The notes below the pieces were generated by a model that worked only from the letters and a program-made list of their open reading frames with translations, was not told the origin of the DNA and ran no database searches. Made by a program: the position numbers and the translations under genes. A stretch of DNA of 64,000 nucleotides from Bacteroidota bacterium (GTDB lineage: Bacteria; Bacteroidota; Bacteroidia; Chitinophagales; Chitinophagaceae): NCBI GenBank assembly GCA_016706595.1, contig JADJJH010000002.1, forward strand, positions 62,001 to 126,000. The letters are read 5' to 3'. This document shows, one piece after another, positions 27,539-35,796 of this stretch; the first letter of the stretch is position 1, and each line of letters starts with the position of its first letter.

Positions 27539-28138
27539 TTATCTAATCAAGGTAATATCTCCCTTTTGTATCACCTTTTCCTTTTGAAACGGACAAGTAT
27601 ATTCTAAATAATAAAAATAAACATCTACATCACATTTTGTTCCTTGGTAAGTTCCATCCCACGATTCTTGCAAACTTTTTGTACTAAAAATATTTTTTCC
27701 CCATCGATCGTAAATACTAAACTTTACGCTTTGCACATCGCTTATTGCCATCACATGAAGTACATCGTTTTTGGTATCGTTATTCGGACTAAATGCATTA
27801 GGTACTACCGCTTTGCAACATAATAATTGTTCAACATCAATATTTTTTGTGAGGCTACAACCCATTGAATCGGTAAGCTGAAAACTTACATGTGTTTCGC
27901 CCAAATTCAAATGTTCTAAACCAATAAAGCTATTACTCCATGTATAATTATATGGAGGCCATCCCCCTTGTAAGTTTAATTTCAAATAACCGGTATTGGT
28001 TTCAAAACAAGGCACATCTTTTTTGTCAACAATTATTTCTAAAGCCGATGCCGGTCCGGGTACCACTGCTAAAATGGTATCAACACAATCGTTACTATCT
28101 TTCACAACTAAAGTGTAAACACCTTGGGTTTGATTCAA
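27539..28138 (-). pseudogene. C-terminal part of the SprB-like T9SS type B protein (out of frame)
   Basis: 199 codons in the -1 frame relative to the upstream part. It opens only at a TTG in the middle of a SprB-type repeat, with no independent start, so it is the displaced C-terminus of the protein read from 30588. It ends with the gliding-motility-associated C-terminal (CHU_C) domain: AVVPNAFSPNNDTKNDVLHV, FSIYDRWGKNIF, SWDGTYQGTKCDVDVYFYYLEY and the final KGDITLIR. This is the type B sorting signal of the type IX secretion system. Without frame restoration the protein would lack its secretion signal. Confidence 0.85.
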
Positions 28139-30588
28139 AAATTGTGTTGTGTTGTAAAATTTGCACCATTCATTGAATAGGAATAGGGTGTAAAGCCACC
28201 AACGGTAGTAAATAATAAATCAGCAGTTTTATCATCAAAACAAATTACCGTATCGGCTGTATAAGAAGTTATCATTTGTGAAGGTTGAGGAAAGACTACT
28301 ACCGTATCGTGAGGACAAGAATTTGCATCGGTAATATAAATGGTGTACACGCCACCACTGATATTGTTTATTTGCGCAAAGCTGGTGAAATTGATACCAT
28401 CAACAGAATATTTATAAGGTGCTGTTCCAGAAGTTCCACTTAATGTGATGGAACCTGTTGAATCGCCATAACACAAAGGTGGAGTGTAAGACACTAAGTT
28501 TAAATAAGGCTTACCATCATTGAGTAAAGTGATAGTATCTGATTTTGTACAGCCTAAACTATCTGTAGTTTGCACCCAATAGACACCGGGCGCTAATCCG
28601 GTAATTGATTGGGTTGTATCGCCTGTACTCCATAAAACATGTAACCAACCGGTTTGATTTTGTACAGCATTTAAATAAATTTTTCCGTTACTACTATCGC
28701 AATTTGCATTGGCTTTTGAAATAATATTTATTAATCCTAATGAGGGACCAATGGTTAGTGTGTCCACTTCTATGCAATTATTGGCATCCGATGTTGTGCA
28801 AGTATAAGTACCGGGTGATAGTCCGGTTGCGGTGGCAGTAGTTTGTCCGCCTGGCATCCACAAATACGTATAAGGCGGCAAACCCAATCCAGCTAAAACC
28901 AAACCCGAGCCATTATTTAAATTACAAGTTGTGTTATGTAAAACCGTATCAAAGGTTACCACATTCAAAGTATCAGTAACAAAAATAACGGCATTGGTTG
29001 TACAGCCTTGTGCATCGGTAACCGTAACTACATATTGAGTTGCATATAATCCGGTAAGGTTTGAAACTGTATCACCTGTATTCCATGCATATTGATAAGG
29101 TGAAATACCGCCGCTGGGAATGATTTGAATCGCACCTGATGAATCATGACATTGCGGTTTGGTAATATTAATTTGAAGAACCGGCAAGCTATCAAACAAC
29201 AAGTTTACAATTACATAATTACTACACCCATTTGCATCGGTAATCGTACCAACATAAGTGCCGGCAGTTACTCCGGTTAATGCCCATGAAGTTGAACCTG
29301 TACTCCAAAGTATCGAGTATGGTGGCAATCCGTTACCGGCATGAACATAAATGGCTCCATTCGAATCCGGACAAGTAGGTTTAATGATGGAATCGATATA
29401 ACCATATACATTATAGCTTGCATTCAAAAATATCAACGTATCTTTTCGACAACCATTTGCATCTTTAATACTCAGTATATAATTTCCTATCGGAAGATTT
29501 ATAAATGAATTAGTAGAAGTAAAGGGCCCATTATTCATTGAAAAAGTGTAGGGCGGATTTGGGCCTGATGAATATATGGTAAACGAACCGGTGCTATCGC
29601 CATTACACTGAGGTTTAATAACAACTAAGCTATCAATGTTAGGAAGAATTTTGTCGATGATCACACTATCGGAATAAGAAATGGCCGGACAAAAGAAATC
29701 GATTTTAGCACGAATTTTATTATAAGGAAAGACAGGGGGACATACATAAATACTATCTTGATTAACCGCTATGATATTCAAATTGGCATCGCGCCAAACC
29801 AAGTTATAATTTAATGGGCCGGATGGTGCGATACGAATGGCCTCGTTAGTCATGGTAAAAACCGAAGCATGTTTACCAGGTGCAGTAAAGGCAAGTGAGG
29901 CCCCCATATTTTGAATTCCGATAGTAGCGTAATTTGAAAAATTCAATGGATTACTATCGCAAGTTGTTTTATTATTTACATGAACTTCAATGATATTGGT
30001 TGATTCGTATAATATCACTTGATAGTTTGAACCTATATTACTGCAAGTGGCACCAAAAATTTTCATGTTTTGATATTTGATAACCAACTTTCTAAAGGGA
30101 GCAGTGCCAATAGTAGCATAGCTAACTGCTCCTCCCAACGTAGGATCAACATCCATAAACATAAAAAAAACAGCATTATCCGGAAAAGTTGAATTGAAAT
30201 AAGGTAGTAATTGTTGCGTATTATTATTACAATTAGCGCCATTGAATGCCGAATTGAAAGTGAGTATGCCATTATCGGAGATATAACATTGCGTATACAC
30301 ATTTTCGAAATAACAAAAATTGAACCCAATAGGAATGGCACCTGAAAATTGATCATCTCCAATAGGTACAGTGGTGCCGCTTATCGTTTGAGGCGCAAAT
30401 GGAATTGAGCTTACTGAATACGTATTTGTTTTTAATGGTTTAGGAAAATTGGCATGAAGCATTTCACATACACTGTCGCAATCAATAATATCCAAGGGCC
30501 CTTCTACTATTTGCAGTCCGGTTTGTGAAAATACCTGAAGGCAGGCAAATAAAAGTAAATTAGTAATAAGGGTAATTCTGCGAAACAT
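28135..30588 (-). CDS. SprB-repeat surface protein, N-terminal part (frameshifted)
   Basis: About 817 residues read from ATG 30588: signal peptide (MFRRITLITNLLLFACLQVFSQ), a nidogen-like domain (about 35-230), then seven or more SprB-type repeats built on SNGAIYV..GNG.PPY.I.W..G and ...TVTDA.GC. motifs, ending at a TGA (28135-28137) in the middle of a repeat. The -1 frame continues that repeat and the CHU_C sorting domain. The longer frame start at 30597 is a TTG; the ATG at 30588 sits 6 nt after a TACATTTG box and is preferred. Such proteins are cell-surface adhesins or gliding-related cargo of T9SS. Confidence 0.85.
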   Translation of the reverse strand: MFRRITLITNLLLFACLQVFSQTGLQIVEGPLDIIDCDSVCEMLHANFPKPLKTNTYSVSSIPFAPQTISGTTVPIGDDQFSGAIPIGFNFCYFENVYTQCYISDNGILTFNSAFNGANCNNNTQQLLPYFNSTFPDNAVFFMFMDVDPTLGGAVSYATIGTAPFRKLVIKYQNMKIFGATCSNIGSNYQVILYESTNIIEVHVNNKTTCDSNPLNFSNYATIGIQNMGASLAFTAPGKHASVFTMTNEAIRIAPSGPLNYNLVWRDANLNIIAVNQDSIYVCPPVFPYNKIRAKIDFFCPAISYSDSVIIDKILPNIDSLVVIKPQCNGDSTGSFTIYSSGPNPPYTFSMNNGPFTSTNSFINLPIGNYILSIKDANGCRKDTLIFLNASYNVYGYIDSIIKPTCPDSNGAIYVHAGNGLPPYSILWSTGSTSWALTGVTAGTYVGTITDANGCSNYVIVNLLFDSLPVLQINITKPQCHDSSGAIQIIPSGGISPYQYAWNTGDTVSNLTGLYATQYVVTVTDAQGCTTNAVIFVTDTLNVVTFDTVLHNTTCNLNNGSGLVLAGLGLPPYTYLWMPGGQTTATATGLSPGTYTCTTSDANNCIEVDTLTIGPSLGLINIISKANANCDSSNGKIYLNAVQNQTGWLHVLWSTGDTTQSITGLAPGVYWVQTTDSLGCTKSDTITLLNDGKPYLNLVSYTPPLCYGDSTGSITLSGTSGTAPYKYSVDGINFTSFAQINNISGGVYTIYITDANSCPHDTVVVFPQPSQMITSYTADTVICFDDKTADLLFTTVGGFTPYSYSMNGANFTTQHNF

Positions 30589-30594
30589 AGTATT

Positions 30595-30602
30595 CAAATG
30601 TA
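30595..30602 (-). promoter_or_regulatory. Promoter -7 box of the SprB-like gene
   Basis: TACATTTG on the minus strand ends 6 nt before the ATG at 30588. Confidence 0.55.
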
Positions 30603-30705
30603 AATTATTCTTCCTACTTTAGTGAAATGGCGGTAATCAAAGTGAGTTATGTGCTAGACATACGATCTTCGGTTAAGGTTTGTTAGGCTACAATTAGAGA
30701 ATCAC

Positions 30706-31221
30706 ATGAAATATATATATCTACTACTGTTTTTTTGTTTTATAGGATGGAATGCGGAAGCTCAATCCAAAGTATATAATTATGTAACCATTAAGGGAAT
30801 AGTTACCGAAACCTCAGATTATTGCGGAGGAGCGATGCCGAATGAGCAAGTTTTAGAAGCCTTGAAAACTCCGCAACCAATTGCCGGAAAAACAATTTAT
30901 ATTAAAATTGGCAGTAAGAATAGTGAAGGCAAGGCGATTTACAAAAAACTGATTACTGATAGTGCCGGCTGTTTTAAGGTTCGTTTAAAAAGCGGACAAA
31001 CCTATTGTTTTGTTGAAGAATGGAAGTCCAAAAAATTTATTATTCCGAAAGATACTGATGAAGTAAAATGGGATGCAGAATGTTTAAGAAAACGATTTCA
31101 AACTGCTGATTATTTACTTACGGTAAAGTCGTCTAGAAATGGCATGGTAAAAATCAATTTTCATAATAGATGTTTTTATAAACCCTATTGTGGTGAGTAT
31201 ACTGGTCCGATACCACCTTAA
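30706..31221 (+). CDS. Exported hypothetical protein
   Basis: A 171-residue protein with a clear signal peptide (MKYIYLLLFFCFIGWNAEAQ). The mature part begins with VTIKGIVTETSDYCGGAMP and continues with a beta-rich segment (KTIYIKIG ... DSAGCFKVRLKSGQTYCFVEEWK), reminiscent of a carboxypeptidase-regulatory/CNA-B-like fold. It has six or so cysteines in the mature part, suggesting disulfides. Similar small proteins occur across Bacteroidota without known function. It is monocistronic between two leftward genes. Confidence 0.6.
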   Translation: MKYIYLLLFFCFIGWNAEAQSKVYNYVTIKGIVTETSDYCGGAMPNEQVLEALKTPQPIAGKTIYIKIGSKNSEGKAIYKKLITDSAGCFKVRLKSGQTYCFVEEWKSKKFIIPKDTDEVKWDAECLRKRFQTADYLLTVKSSRNGMVKINFHNRCFYKPYCGEYTGPIPP

Positions 31222-31278
31222 ATTACAATTCAGTATTCTAACTATCAAACGCTTTAACTCAATAACAATAAAACTATT

Positions 31279-31959
31279 TTAATATTCAAAATCCAGACCA
31301 AATTTGTCTTTCAATATTTTTAGGTTAGGATTTTTTTGCGCCATCATTTCAAAAATTTCTTTCGTACTTAACACTTTTACATCAGCATTTTCAGACGTTT
31401 CTACTTTAGCGGCAAATAGTACATTAATTTTTTCGTTATGATAGTATGCTTTGAAAAAATCAAGCAGTCGATTACGTTCGGATTTTAAATAATCTAAAGC
31501 AACCACATTAGCATGTATGGTAATTTCAGAAGCTACAAAACTTAAATGACTTTGTAAAATAGCGCTTCGATACACCACTTTTTTCGAGGCCATCTCTTCA
31601 ACGATTTTTGCCCACGAAACCTGTAAATTTTCATCAGTAATTTCAATGGCTTGTGTTTTGCCTTCCTCGGCCAATAAACGCTGACGGGTGATATCCTTGA
31701 TATTTTTAAACCCTCCTAAGGTTACACCATAATCGGCTTTTGGTGATGTTGATATATTCCGCGTATCTAACATATTGCGCACCTCCGGCGCTAGGATGGT
31801 AGATGGTTTTGGCGCCATCATATTACGCACCTCCGGTGTTGGGATGGTGGCAATAGGAATTTCCGTTTTTATATTTTGTTGAATGGAAAGTTTGGGTTCT
31901 GTAATTTCTAGCACAGAAGACTTACCCTGTTTGAGAATGACAGTTTTATTACTTAGAAT
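31279..31959 (-). CDS. dnaX: DnaX tau-specific C-terminal extension (-1 frame)
   Basis: About 226 codons that continue dnaX in the -1 frame directly from the A10 run (31959-31968). The frame opens with ILSNKTVILKQGKSS and has no plausible start of its own (first candidate is a GTG at 31914). It contains two copies of an APEVRNM-type motif in a linker, then a compact domain (NLQVSWAKIVEEMASKK ... EIFEMMAQKNPNLKILKDKFGLDFEY) typical of the Bacteroidota DnaX C-terminus. Joined to the first part it gives a tau-like protein of about 607 residues, the usual DnaX size in this phylum. Confidence 0.85.
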   Translation of the reverse strand: MLSNKTVILKQGKSSVLEITEPKLSIQQNIKTEIPIATIPTPEVRNMMAPKPSTILAPEVRNMLDTRNISTSPKADYGVTLGGFKNIKDITRQRLLAEEGKTQAIEITDENLQVSWAKIVEEMASKKVVYRSAILQSHLSFVASEITIHANVVALDYLKSERNRLLDFFKAYYHNEKINVLFAAKVETSENADVKVLSTKEIFEMMAQKNPNLKILKDKFGLDFEY

Positions 31960-33101
31960 TTTTTTTTTAATAGTGATCCATCTTCATCACTTAAAACCTG
32001 AATGGCTTGCTGCAAATAATTGAGTTTAATTAAAGCAAGTTCAACATGCAATCTTTTATTTCGCGCTTGCTTAAAATTTATTTCCGACGCATTTAAAATA
32101 GATAAGGCATTGATGATATACGTATTGTGTAATTGGTTGGCTTGCATAAAATATCGCGACCTAGTATTTTCCGGTAAATCGAGCAATCTAACCACTCGCT
32201 CATCTTTACAAATCATCAAATTTCTGAAATGTTCCATCAAACCACTCATAAACATATCGCCTTCGAAACCTTTATTGGTAATTTCATCAAACAGCAACAT
32301 TACCCCGGCCATATCTTGCATCATCAACATATCAACCAACTTAAAGTAATAATCGTAATCTAAAATATTAAGATGTTCAACGGTTGATGCATACGTAATT
32401 TGATCGTTACTAAAACTGGCAATCTTGTCCATAATCGACAAGGCGTCACGCATACAACCTTCGCTTTTTTGTGCAATTAAATGCAAGGCTTCTTTTTCGA
32501 AACTGATATGTTCTTTTTCACAAATTTCACTCAGGTGTTCAATCGTATCTTTTGAAGTGATTCGGTTAAAATCAAAGATCTGGCAACGCGAAAGTATGGT
32601 AGGAAGTATCTTATGTTTTTCGGTAGTGGCTAAAATAAAAATGGCATAAGAAGGTGGCTCTTCCAAGGTTTTCAAAAACGCATTAAAGGCGTTAGAGCTT
32701 AGCATGTGAACCTCATCGATAATATACACTTTATATTTTCCTGCTTGCGGTGCTAAACGAACTTGATTAATCAATTCACGAATATCATCTACCGAATTAT
32801 TGGATGCCGCATCGAGCTCATGAATATTAAACGAAGTATTTTCTTTAAACGATACGCACGAATTACACGTATCGCATGCTTCGGCATCTTCGGTACGATT
32901 GGTACAATTGATGGTTTTGGCTAAAATACGGGCACAAGTTGTTTTGCCCACACCACGCGGACCGCAAAATAAAAATGAGTGAGCAAGTTGCTCGGTTTTA
33001 ATAGCATTTTTTAAGGTAGTGGTAATATGGGCTTGTCCGACAACAGTATTAAAATGTTGCGGACGATATTTGAGTGCACTAACTATATATTGCTCGGCCA
33101 T
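31953..33101 (-). CDS. dnaX: DNA polymerase III subunit gamma (DnaX), zero-frame product
   Basis: Clamp-loader ATPase, 382 residues in frame. AAA+ features: Walker A CGPRGVGKTT (about 45-54), the zinc-binding CDTCNSC cluster, Walker B YIIDEVHML, and the SRC sensor motif ILSRCQIF; domain III ends near LNYLQQAIQ. The frame stops with TAA (31953-31955) immediately after an A10 run encoding KKK. The -1 frame continues with the tau-specific region. This is the layout of gamma/tau production by transcriptional slippage or -1 frameshifting, although an assembly homopolymer error would look the same. The ATG is 8 nt after a TACATTTG box. Confidence 0.93.
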   Translation of the reverse strand: MAEQYIVSALKYRPQHFNTVVGQAHITTTLKNAIKTEQLAHSFLFCGPRGVGKTTCARILAKTINCTNRTEDAEACDTCNSCVSFKENTSFNIHELDAASNNSVDDIRELINQVRLAPQAGKYKVYIIDEVHMLSSNAFNAFLKTLEEPPSYAIFILATTEKHKILPTILSRCQIFDFNRITSKDTIEHLSEICEKEHISFEKEALHLIAQKSEGCMRDALSIMDKIASFSNDQITYASTVEHLNILDYDYYFKLVDMLMMQDMAGVMLLFDEITNKGFEGDMFMSGLMEHFRNLMICKDERVVRLLDLPENTRSRYFMQANQLHNTYIINALSILNASEINFKQARNKRLHVELALIKLNYLQQAIQVLSDEDGSLLKKKF

Positions 33102-33109
33102 GAGGATGG

Positions 33110-33117
33110 CAAATGTA
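33110..33117 (-). promoter_or_regulatory. Promoter -7 box of dnaX
   Basis: TACATTTG on the minus strand ends 8 nt before the ATG at 33101. Confidence 0.55.
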
Positions 33118-33155
33118 ATAAATTTCGTTGAGGGAAATTGAGGAAATTTGGGAAG

Positions 33156-33211
33156 CTACTGATAGGTTGAGGCTAATTCTTCGAGAGCATGATCGGTTCA
33201 AATAATCTCAT
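33156..33211 (-). pseudogene. Remnant of a ParE/RelE-type toxin gene
   Basis: An ATG overlaps the antitoxin stop (ATGA, 33208-33211). A few codons later the +2 frame reads TDHALEELASTYQ (33159-33197) and then meets TAG. That string matches the N-terminal helix of ParE-type toxins, which usually begin within a dozen residues of the start. The remaining 80 or so codons are absent; dnaX begins 55 nt on. I read this as a decayed, deleted toxin gene. The match rests on memory of the family, not a search. Confidence 0.45.
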
Positions 33212-33450
33212 AGCCACTTTCCATAAATATCTCTTGCCTTTGAATGAGGATTTACATTTCCATTATCGGCGTCCGTTATACCTTTTTCAATTGAGTTTCT
33301 TTCTGCTTCTGATGTACCATTCCACCAATCCTTTTTCCTTTCACTTGCAATAAGATTAGAAATTTTATCTAAGATATCTAGATCTTCAATTGTTGATAAC
33401 CATTGAATCAGTTCTATTTTTTTGGTTTGAATATTTATATCTGAAGTCAT
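33208..33450 (-). CDS. ParD/addiction-module-type antitoxin (orphan)
   Basis: 80 residues from ATG 33450; a longer frame to 33516 opens only at TTG and adds residues unlike the family. The sequence has the typical Bacteroidota addiction-module component layout: KKIELIQWLSTIEDLDILDKI (helical N-terminal part), DWWNGTSEAERNSIEKGI.DAD.G, and the C-terminal NPHSKARDIYGKWL. These proteins pair with a ParE/RelE toxin encoded directly downstream, usually with ATGA overlap. Here the toxin is reduced to a fragment, so the antitoxin is an orphan. A TACCTTTG box lies 18 nt upstream. Confidence 0.75.
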   Translation of the reverse strand: MTSDINIQTKKIELIQWLSTIEDLDILDKISNLIASERKKDWWNGTSEAERNSIEKGITDADNGNVNPHSKARDIYGKWL

Positions 33451-33468
33451 AACCATCAACTCTTTTTC

Positions 33469-33476
33469 CAAAGGTA
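33469..33476 (-). promoter_or_regulatory. Promoter -7 box of the antitoxin gene
   Basis: TACCTTTG on the minus strand, 18 nt before the preferred ATG at 33450; it supports that start because it lies inside the longer TTG-started frame. Confidence 0.4.
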
Positions 33477-33667
33477 AACTTTTTCTATTTAATGGGGCTA
33501 CTCTAGATGCCACCAATTTCTATAGATGGATGAAAGCATCTTACTTTAAATTCAATCTCACCTAGGATAATATTTCTTCTTACAAAAATCCACAACTTAA
33601 AAATTGTGGTTCATCCTAATCTCTTCCTTCTGTTTTTCTGCTTTACCTTTACCGCAAATTTTAATCT

Positions 33668-34561
33668 TTGGCGTTTTCAAAAACTATCTCTCATTATCTA
33701 TCGCTGGTAAAATTTAGTCATACCATTTTTGCTATGCCTTTTGCCTTCATTGGTTTTACCTTAGGTTATATTAAAACTCAGGATAATATCCATCCACCTT
33801 TTGAATTGCACGATAAACTCTACCTACTTTTATTGTTGGTAATTTTATGTATGGTGTTTGCTCGAAATTCGGCAATGGCATTTAACCGCTTTATTGATGA
33901 AAAGTTCGATAAGCTAAATCCACGAACAGCTGTACGCGAAATTCCTGCTGGTATCATCACTTCAAAAAATGCTTTGGTATTTGTAATCATCAATTGCTTA
34001 CTATTTATCGCCACTACCTATTTTATCAATCGAATTTGTTTTTACTTATCGCCGGTTGCCTTATTTGTAATTTTATTTTATAGTTATACAAAAAGGTTTA
34101 CACCGCTTTGTCATTTGGTGTTAGGACTCGGACTATCCTTAGCACCCATTGGCGCCTATTTAGCCGTTACCGGTAGGTTTGAACTTTTGCCTATATTGTT
34201 TTCTTTGATTGTTTTTACATGGGTAAGTGGGTTTGATATTTTGTATGCTTTACAAGATGAAGAATTTGATAGAGCGAATCAACTCAAATCAATTCCGGTA
34301 TTATTAGGTCGACGGAATGCGATGTATGTTTCTAATGCGCTTCATTGCATAAGCGCAGGTATTGTAATGTATGTAGGTGTTGAACATCTTGGTTCGATTA
34401 TATTTTGGATAGGGGCTATTGTATTTATCGGTTTATTAATCTATCAACATCTATTGGTGAAGCCAAATGATATCTCAAAAATTAATTTGGCTTTTGGAAC
34501 TACCAATGGAATTGCTAGTGTGTTATTTGCTTTTTTTGTGATCCTCTCAATCCTATACTAA
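33668..34561 (+). CDS. UbiA-family prenyltransferase
   Basis: A 297-residue integral membrane aromatic prenyltransferase with about eight hydrophobic segments. The two Asp-rich motifs are clear: NRFIDEKFD (about residues 77-85) and YALQDEEFD (about 195-203). The N-terminal HYLSLVKFSHTIFAMPFAFIGF resembles the MqnP-like/4-hydroxybenzoate prenyltransferase-like branch seen in menaquinone-making Bacteroidota, so a menaquinone role is plausible but unproven. An in-frame stop just upstream forces a TTG start at 33668; the next ATG would cut into the first membrane segment. ruvX starts directly after the stop codon. Confidence 0.85.
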   Translation: MAFSKTISHYLSLVKFSHTIFAMPFAFIGFTLGYIKTQDNIHPPFELHDKLYLLLLLVILCMVFARNSAMAFNRFIDEKFDKLNPRTAVREIPAGIITSKNALVFVIINCLLFIATTYFINRICFYLSPVALFVILFYSYTKRFTPLCHLVLGLGLSLAPIGAYLAVTGRFELLPILFSLIVFTWVSGFDILYALQDEEFDRANQLKSIPVLLGRRNAMYVSNALHCISAGIVMYVGVEHLGSIIFWIGAIVFIGLLIYQHLLVKPNDISKINLAFGTTNGIASVLFAFFVILSILY

Positions 34562-34972
34562 ATGGCCAGATTATTATCGATTGATTTCGGAAAAAAACGA
34601 ACAGGTATTGCAGTGAGCGATCCTTTACAAATTATTGCAACCGGCTTAGCCACTGTTGAAACCCCCGGATTGATAGCATTTTTGAAAAATTATTTTGCGA
34701 GTGAATCGGTTGAATTAGTATTGATAGGCTTACCAAAGAATTTGAAAAATGAAGATACCGATGCTACTGAATTAGTTGAGAAATTTTTGATGCTGTTTAA
34801 AACACAATTTCCAACTATGCCCATTAAGACACTAGATGAGCGATTTACATCCAAAATGGCATTTCAAAGTATGATAGATAGCGGGATGAAAAAAAAGGAT
34901 AGACGTGATAAGGCTACAATTGATGTGGTGAGTGCTACTATACTTTTACAAGGTTATATGAGTTCGATTTAG
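34562..34972 (+). CDS. ruvX: RuvX/YqgF Holliday-junction resolvase-like nuclease
   Basis: A 136-residue RNase H-fold protein. The N-terminal LSIDFGKKRTGIAVSDP carries the first catalytic Asp, VELVLIGLPKN the second strand, and DERFTSK with a late KATIDVVSA the remaining acidic residues. The family acts on Holliday junctions or in 16S rRNA 5' processing. It starts immediately after the UbiA-family stop codon with no spacing, so the two genes are surely co-transcribed. A long palindrome follows its stop. Confidence 0.93.
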   Translation: MARLLSIDFGKKRTGIAVSDPLQIIATGLATVETPGLIAFLKNYFASESVELVLIGLPKNLKNEDTDATELVEKFLMLFKTQFPTMPIKTLDERFTSKMAFQSMIDSGMKKKDRRDKATIDVVSATILLQGYMSSI

Positions 34973-35094
34973 GACCTCTCTAAAAACCCTCTATGCTTCG
35001 TTACTCGAATTTTGCTAAACCTTTATTTACATAAGTAAACGCAGTTTTAGCAAAATCCGAAAGCCTCGCCTAGAGCGCTTTTAGAGAGGTCCTA
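34971..35094. repeat. 124-bp imperfect palindrome between convergent genes
   Basis: The ends AGGACCTCTCTAAAA and TTTTAGAGAGGTCCT are a perfect 15-bp inverted repeat. Inner arms also pair: ATTTTGCTAAA against TTTAGCAAAAT, with a centre near TTTACATAAGTAAA. The element lies between the stops of ruvX and the DUF4159 gene. It could be a bidirectional terminator or a REP/MITE-like repeat. Confidence 0.75.
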
Positions 35095-35130
35095 AAGAGA
35101 AGTATGTCAATTTTTTTAAGCAGTACAACT

Positions 35131-35796
35131 TTATAAATTCATGAAAGCATACTGAATGATGTTAGCCCCCATACGTAGGGCTTCTTGTCGTTTTTCTTCA
35201 GGGTCTTTATGTACTTCCGGATCTTCCCATCCATCATTTAAATCGGTTTCAACCGTATAATAACAAACTACTTTTCCTTGATAAATTAAGCCATAACCTT
35301 TGGCCGGTTTTTTATCGTGTTCATGAATTTTAGGAACGCCATTATTGAATTCAAATTTTTGATGATAGATAGGATGTGAAAAAGGAAGCTCTACAAAATC
35401 GAGTTCAGGAAAAACTTTTTTCATTGCCGGCCGAATATATTTATCAATACCATAATTATCGTCTACATGCAAAAATCCGCCGCCGCATAAATAGGTACGT
35501 AAGTTTTGTGCTTCCATTTCGTTAAACATAATTCGGCCATGACCGGTGGCAAATAAAATAGGGTAATTAAAAATTTCTCTACTACCGGTTTCTACTTGCC
35601 CTTCTTGTAATTCAAACTGTGTACCTAAATTAGCATTACAAAACTTGGCCAAATTTTTTAATGCAGTAGGATTTGCATACCAATCGCCACCACCCCCATA
35701 CACCAATAAGCCCAATTTCATTTTTTGCGCTTGTAGCAAAACAGGCATACTACTCACGATGAGGATTAAAATAAATGGTTTACATATTTTATACAT
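35131..35796 (-). CDS. DUF4159 domain protein
   Basis: From ATG 35796 a 221-residue exported protein: signal peptide (MYKICKPFILILIVSSMPVLLQAQ) and one DUF4159 domain (LVYGGGGDWYANPTALKNL ... LCGGGFLHVDDNYGIDKYIRP ... GYGLIYQGKVVCYYT). The family has a glutamine-amidotransferase/flavodoxin-like fold and is found with MoxR/aerotolerance-type operons in other genomes; its activity is unknown. A longer frame to 35832 opens at a non-ATG codon inside rsmE. The ATG overlaps the 3' end of rsmE by 8 nt, so the pair is translationally coupled. Confidence 0.82.
   Translation of the reverse strand: MYKICKPFILILIVSSMPVLLQAQKMKLGLLVYGGGGDWYANPTALKNLAKFCNANLGTQFELQEGQVETGSREIFNYPILFATGHGRIMFNEMEAQNLRTYLCGGGFLHVDDNYGIDKYIRPAMKKVFPELDFVELPFSHPIYHQKFEFNNGVPKIHEHDKKPAKGYGLIYQGKVVCYYTVETDLNDGWEDPEVHKDPEEKRQEALRMGANIIQYAFMNL

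Noticed and set aside
28130..28165. Programmed -1 frameshift in the SprB-like gene
   Set aside because: The sequence before the stop (CAC AAT TTT TGA) does not form an X XXY YYZ slippery heptamer, unlike dnaX; mutation or sequence error is simpler.
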